A DNA stretch of 64,000 bases from Luteimicrobium album (GTDB taxonomy: Bacteria; Actinomycetota; Actinomycetes; Actinomycetales; Cellulomonadaceae). Of the stretch, positions 62,716 to 64,000 are shown piece after piece. The notes under the pieces are model-generated. The model saw only the letters and a list, made by a program, of their open reading frames with translations. It was not told the DNA's origin and searched no databases. The DNA lies in assembly GCF_030161555.1 (NCBI RefSeq), contig NZ_BSUK01000001.1, forward strand, positions 1,984,001 to 2,048,000, written 5' to 3'. The position numbers and the translations under genes are program-made. Each line of letters starts with the position of its first letter. Position 1 is the stretch's first letter.

Positions 62716-63509
62716 GCGACCGGAACGGCGCACGGCGAGACGAGGCGACCCCGAGGGCGGGTGGCGAGCAGTTCTCCCTCGCGGAGACCGGACGCATCAT
62801 GCGACGGGGCCTCCACGGCCAGGTTCTCAACGTTCTGGGGCGGGAGATCGTCGACGGGGTCATCCCCGAGGGTGCGGTGCTGAACGCGGACGCCCTCCAG
62901 GAGCGGTTCGAGGTCTCACGGTCCGTCATCCGGGAGACGCTCCGCACGCTCGAGACCATGGGCATGGTGAGCGCACGGCCGCAGCGCGGCACTCTCGTGG
63001 CCTCACGGTCGAACTGGGACCTCCTCAACCAGCAGGTCGTTCTCTGGCGCGGCCAGGGGCAGCACTACTGGGACCAGATGCGGGACATCCTGGAGCTGAG
63101 GGCCGGTGTCGAGGTGGTCGCCGCGGGCCTCGCGGCGCGCCGTCGCCTCCCCGAGCACGTGGAGGCGCTGCAGCAGGCGATCGACAGGATGGACGACGCG
63201 GCCGCCCGGCAGGACTCGGCGGCGTTCATCGAGGCGGACATCGCGTTGCACACGCTGCTGTTCCACGGCTCGGGGAACGCCGTGATAGCGCAGCTCGCCA
63301 ACGCGGTGGGCGCTGTGCTACGGACGAGGCTCCAGGATGCGAGCCATCTCTTCGGACATCGCACGGCGGGCTCGATCGCGAGCCACCGAGCGCTCGTCGA
63401 GGCGGTCGCGGCGGGGGACGAGGCGGCTGCCGTGAGCGGGGCCCGGCAGATCGTCGTCGACACCACCGACGAGCTGGAGCTCCGGCACTCCCACCCCATC
63501 CCCCTCTGA
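62712..63509 (+). CDS. GntR-family regulator, FadR (FCD) subgroup
   Basis: A 265-residue regulator. The winged helix is GLHGQVLNVLGREIVDGVIP, NADALQERFEVSRSVIRETL and MVSARPQRGTLVA. The FCD ligand domain has LELRAGVEVVAAGLAARRRL, FIEADIALHTLLFHGSGNAV and TAGSIASHRALVEAVAAGDE, with the aspartate and histidines that bind a metal and often a carboxylate ligand. This implies a sugar acid or hydroxyacid effector. It is the last gene of the operon and probably controls the promoters at 56289 and near 63566. Confidence 0.88.
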   Translation: MSDRNGARRDEATPRAGGEQFSLAETGRIMRRGLHGQVLNVLGREIVDGVIPEGAVLNADALQERFEVSRSVIRETLRTLETMGMVSARPQRGTLVASRSNWDLLNQQVVLWRGQGQHYWDQMRDILELRAGVEVVAAGLAARRRLPEHVEALQQAIDRMDDAAARQDSAAFIEADIALHTLLFHGSGNAVIAQLANAVGAVLRTRLQDASHLFGHRTAGSIASHRALVEAVAAGDEAAAVSGARQIVVDTTDELELRHSHPIPL

Positions 63510-63565
63510 CGCGAGCGTCGTCGTGGTCTCCACGACGGAGCCTGCCGTGAGGCATTCCGATCAAA

Positions 63566-63574
63566 AAGTCATAC
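63566..63574 (+). promoter_or_regulatory. Possible GntR operator AAGTCATAC
   Basis: AAGTCATAC is the exact complement of GTATGACTT downstream of the cluster promoter at 56323. It lies 27 bases before the next ATG in an AT-rich patch. Nine bases is short, so chance identity cannot be excluded. Confidence 0.35.
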
Positions 63575-63601
63575 AAGCACACTAGTAGGAGGCGCAGCAG
63601 C

Positions 63602-64000
63602 ATGAACCTTCACGAGCTCCTGACGGAGCGCGAGCACGACGGCAACCCCGTCCGCGTCGGCCTCATCGGCGCGGGCCGGTTCGGCACGATGTACCTCGCA
63701 CAGGCCCACAACATCCCGGGGATCCACATCGTCGCGGTCGCCGACATCAACGTGGCACGTGCGGAGTCGGCGCTCGAGCTCGCGGAGTGGCCCGACGCCG
63801 ACCGCGTGGGCACCGTCGACGAGGCGCTCGCGGGACGCGGGCTCGCGATCGTCGACGACGCCTCCCTCCTCTTCCGCCCCGAGATCGACGTCGTCGTCGA
63901 GGCGACCGGGAACCCGGTGGTCGGAGCAGCCCACGCGGTCCGGGCGATCGAGACCGGTCAGCACGTGGTGATGGTCACGGTCGAGGCGGATCCCGTGGCG
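63602..64000 (+). CDS. COG4091-type NAD(P)-dependent oxidoreductase, partial
   Basis: The first 133 residues of a protein that runs off the right edge. MNLHELLTEREHDGNPVRVG leads into a Rossmann fold with LIGAGRFGTMYLAQAHNIPG, then VAVADINVARAESALEL and DVVVEATGNPVVGAAHAVRA. This opening matches predicted homoserine-dehydrogenase-like proteins with a C-terminal SAF domain (COG4091), often found in sugar-acid and polyol clusters. ATG 63602 is preceded by AGGAGG. It has its own promoter region and may be under the same GntR protein. Confidence 0.78.
   Translation, partial: MNLHELLTEREHDGNPVRVGLIGAGRFGTMYLAQAHNIPGIHIVAVADINVARAESALELAEWPDADRVGTVDEALAGRGLAIVDDASLLFRPEIDVVVEATGNPVVGAAHAVRAIETGQHVVMVTVEADPVA

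Overview
The window comes from a high-GC Gram-positive actinobacterium. Codon third positions are almost all G or C, GTG starts are frequent, and the genes include a SAM-IV riboswitch, DUF3151, Eis-type acetyltransferase and LAxTG/LAKTG sortase signals. The gene mix fits Micrococcales of the Cellulomonadaceae/Promicromonosporaceae type. That placement is an inference from gene content; no marker gene was compared.

Layout. 1-3.9 kb: a NUDIX gene running off the left edge, a STAS protein, DUF3151, purA and an Eis-like acetyltransferase. 4.1-8.4 kb: a cell-surface locus with a TasA/CalY-like secreted protein (split by an IS481-family element), a LAxTG-anchored protein, an RCC1-repeat protein and a SipW-type signal peptidase. 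8.4-15.4 kb: purine and thymidylate genes purD, thyX, purC, purS and purQ, with a large secreted beta-helix protein on the opposite strand. 15.4-21 kb: a phosphotransferase-like gene, a lipoprotein, a DUF1345 membrane protein, an MBL-fold hydrolase and a sortase-anchored adhesin. 21-26 kb: sulfur metabolism. Here rhodanese-metZ and a class V aminotransferase diverge from one intergenic region that carries a SAM-IV riboswitch on one strand and a probable second SAM-type leader on the other. A second copy of the IS481-family element follows the aminotransferase stop codon. 26-38.6 kb: DUF1990, remains of a two-component system, a small secreted protein, and a fatty-acid beta-oxidation block (MaoC, FabG-like, thiolase, TetR, acyl-CoA oxidase-like), then EamA, LysR and a DUF2599 lipoprotein. 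38.6-43 kb: PadR regulator and a drug-type ABC exporter whose permease start codon was hit by an IS110-family element. 43-52.3 kb: ECF41 sigma factor with an AhpD-like partner, antiporter, lutABC with an adjacent two-component system, and a cutinase. 52.8-56 kb: purL and an unknown protein. 56.4-64 kb: an inducible sugar or sugar-acid uptake and catabolism cluster with its GntR regulator, cut by the right edge.

The most interesting item is the IS110-family element at 40.7-42.1 kb. The roughly 230 bases upstream of its transposase hold four short segments, in the order left target guide, right target guide, left donor guide, right donor guide. They match the reconstructed target site and the two element ends around a CT core. 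This is the arrangement reported for the IS621 bridge RNA, and here the readable target is the start codon of an ABC permease.

Sixteen otherwise convincing genes, including purL and lutB, are broken by single-base shifts. Most lie at runs of four or more G or C and nearly all behave as one missing base. I read these as collapsed homopolymers in the assembly, not as pseudogenes, and give coordinates for the whole intended gene. The two-component remnant at 26.5-27.1 kb and the IS-split gene at 4.1-5.8 kb are genuine damage.
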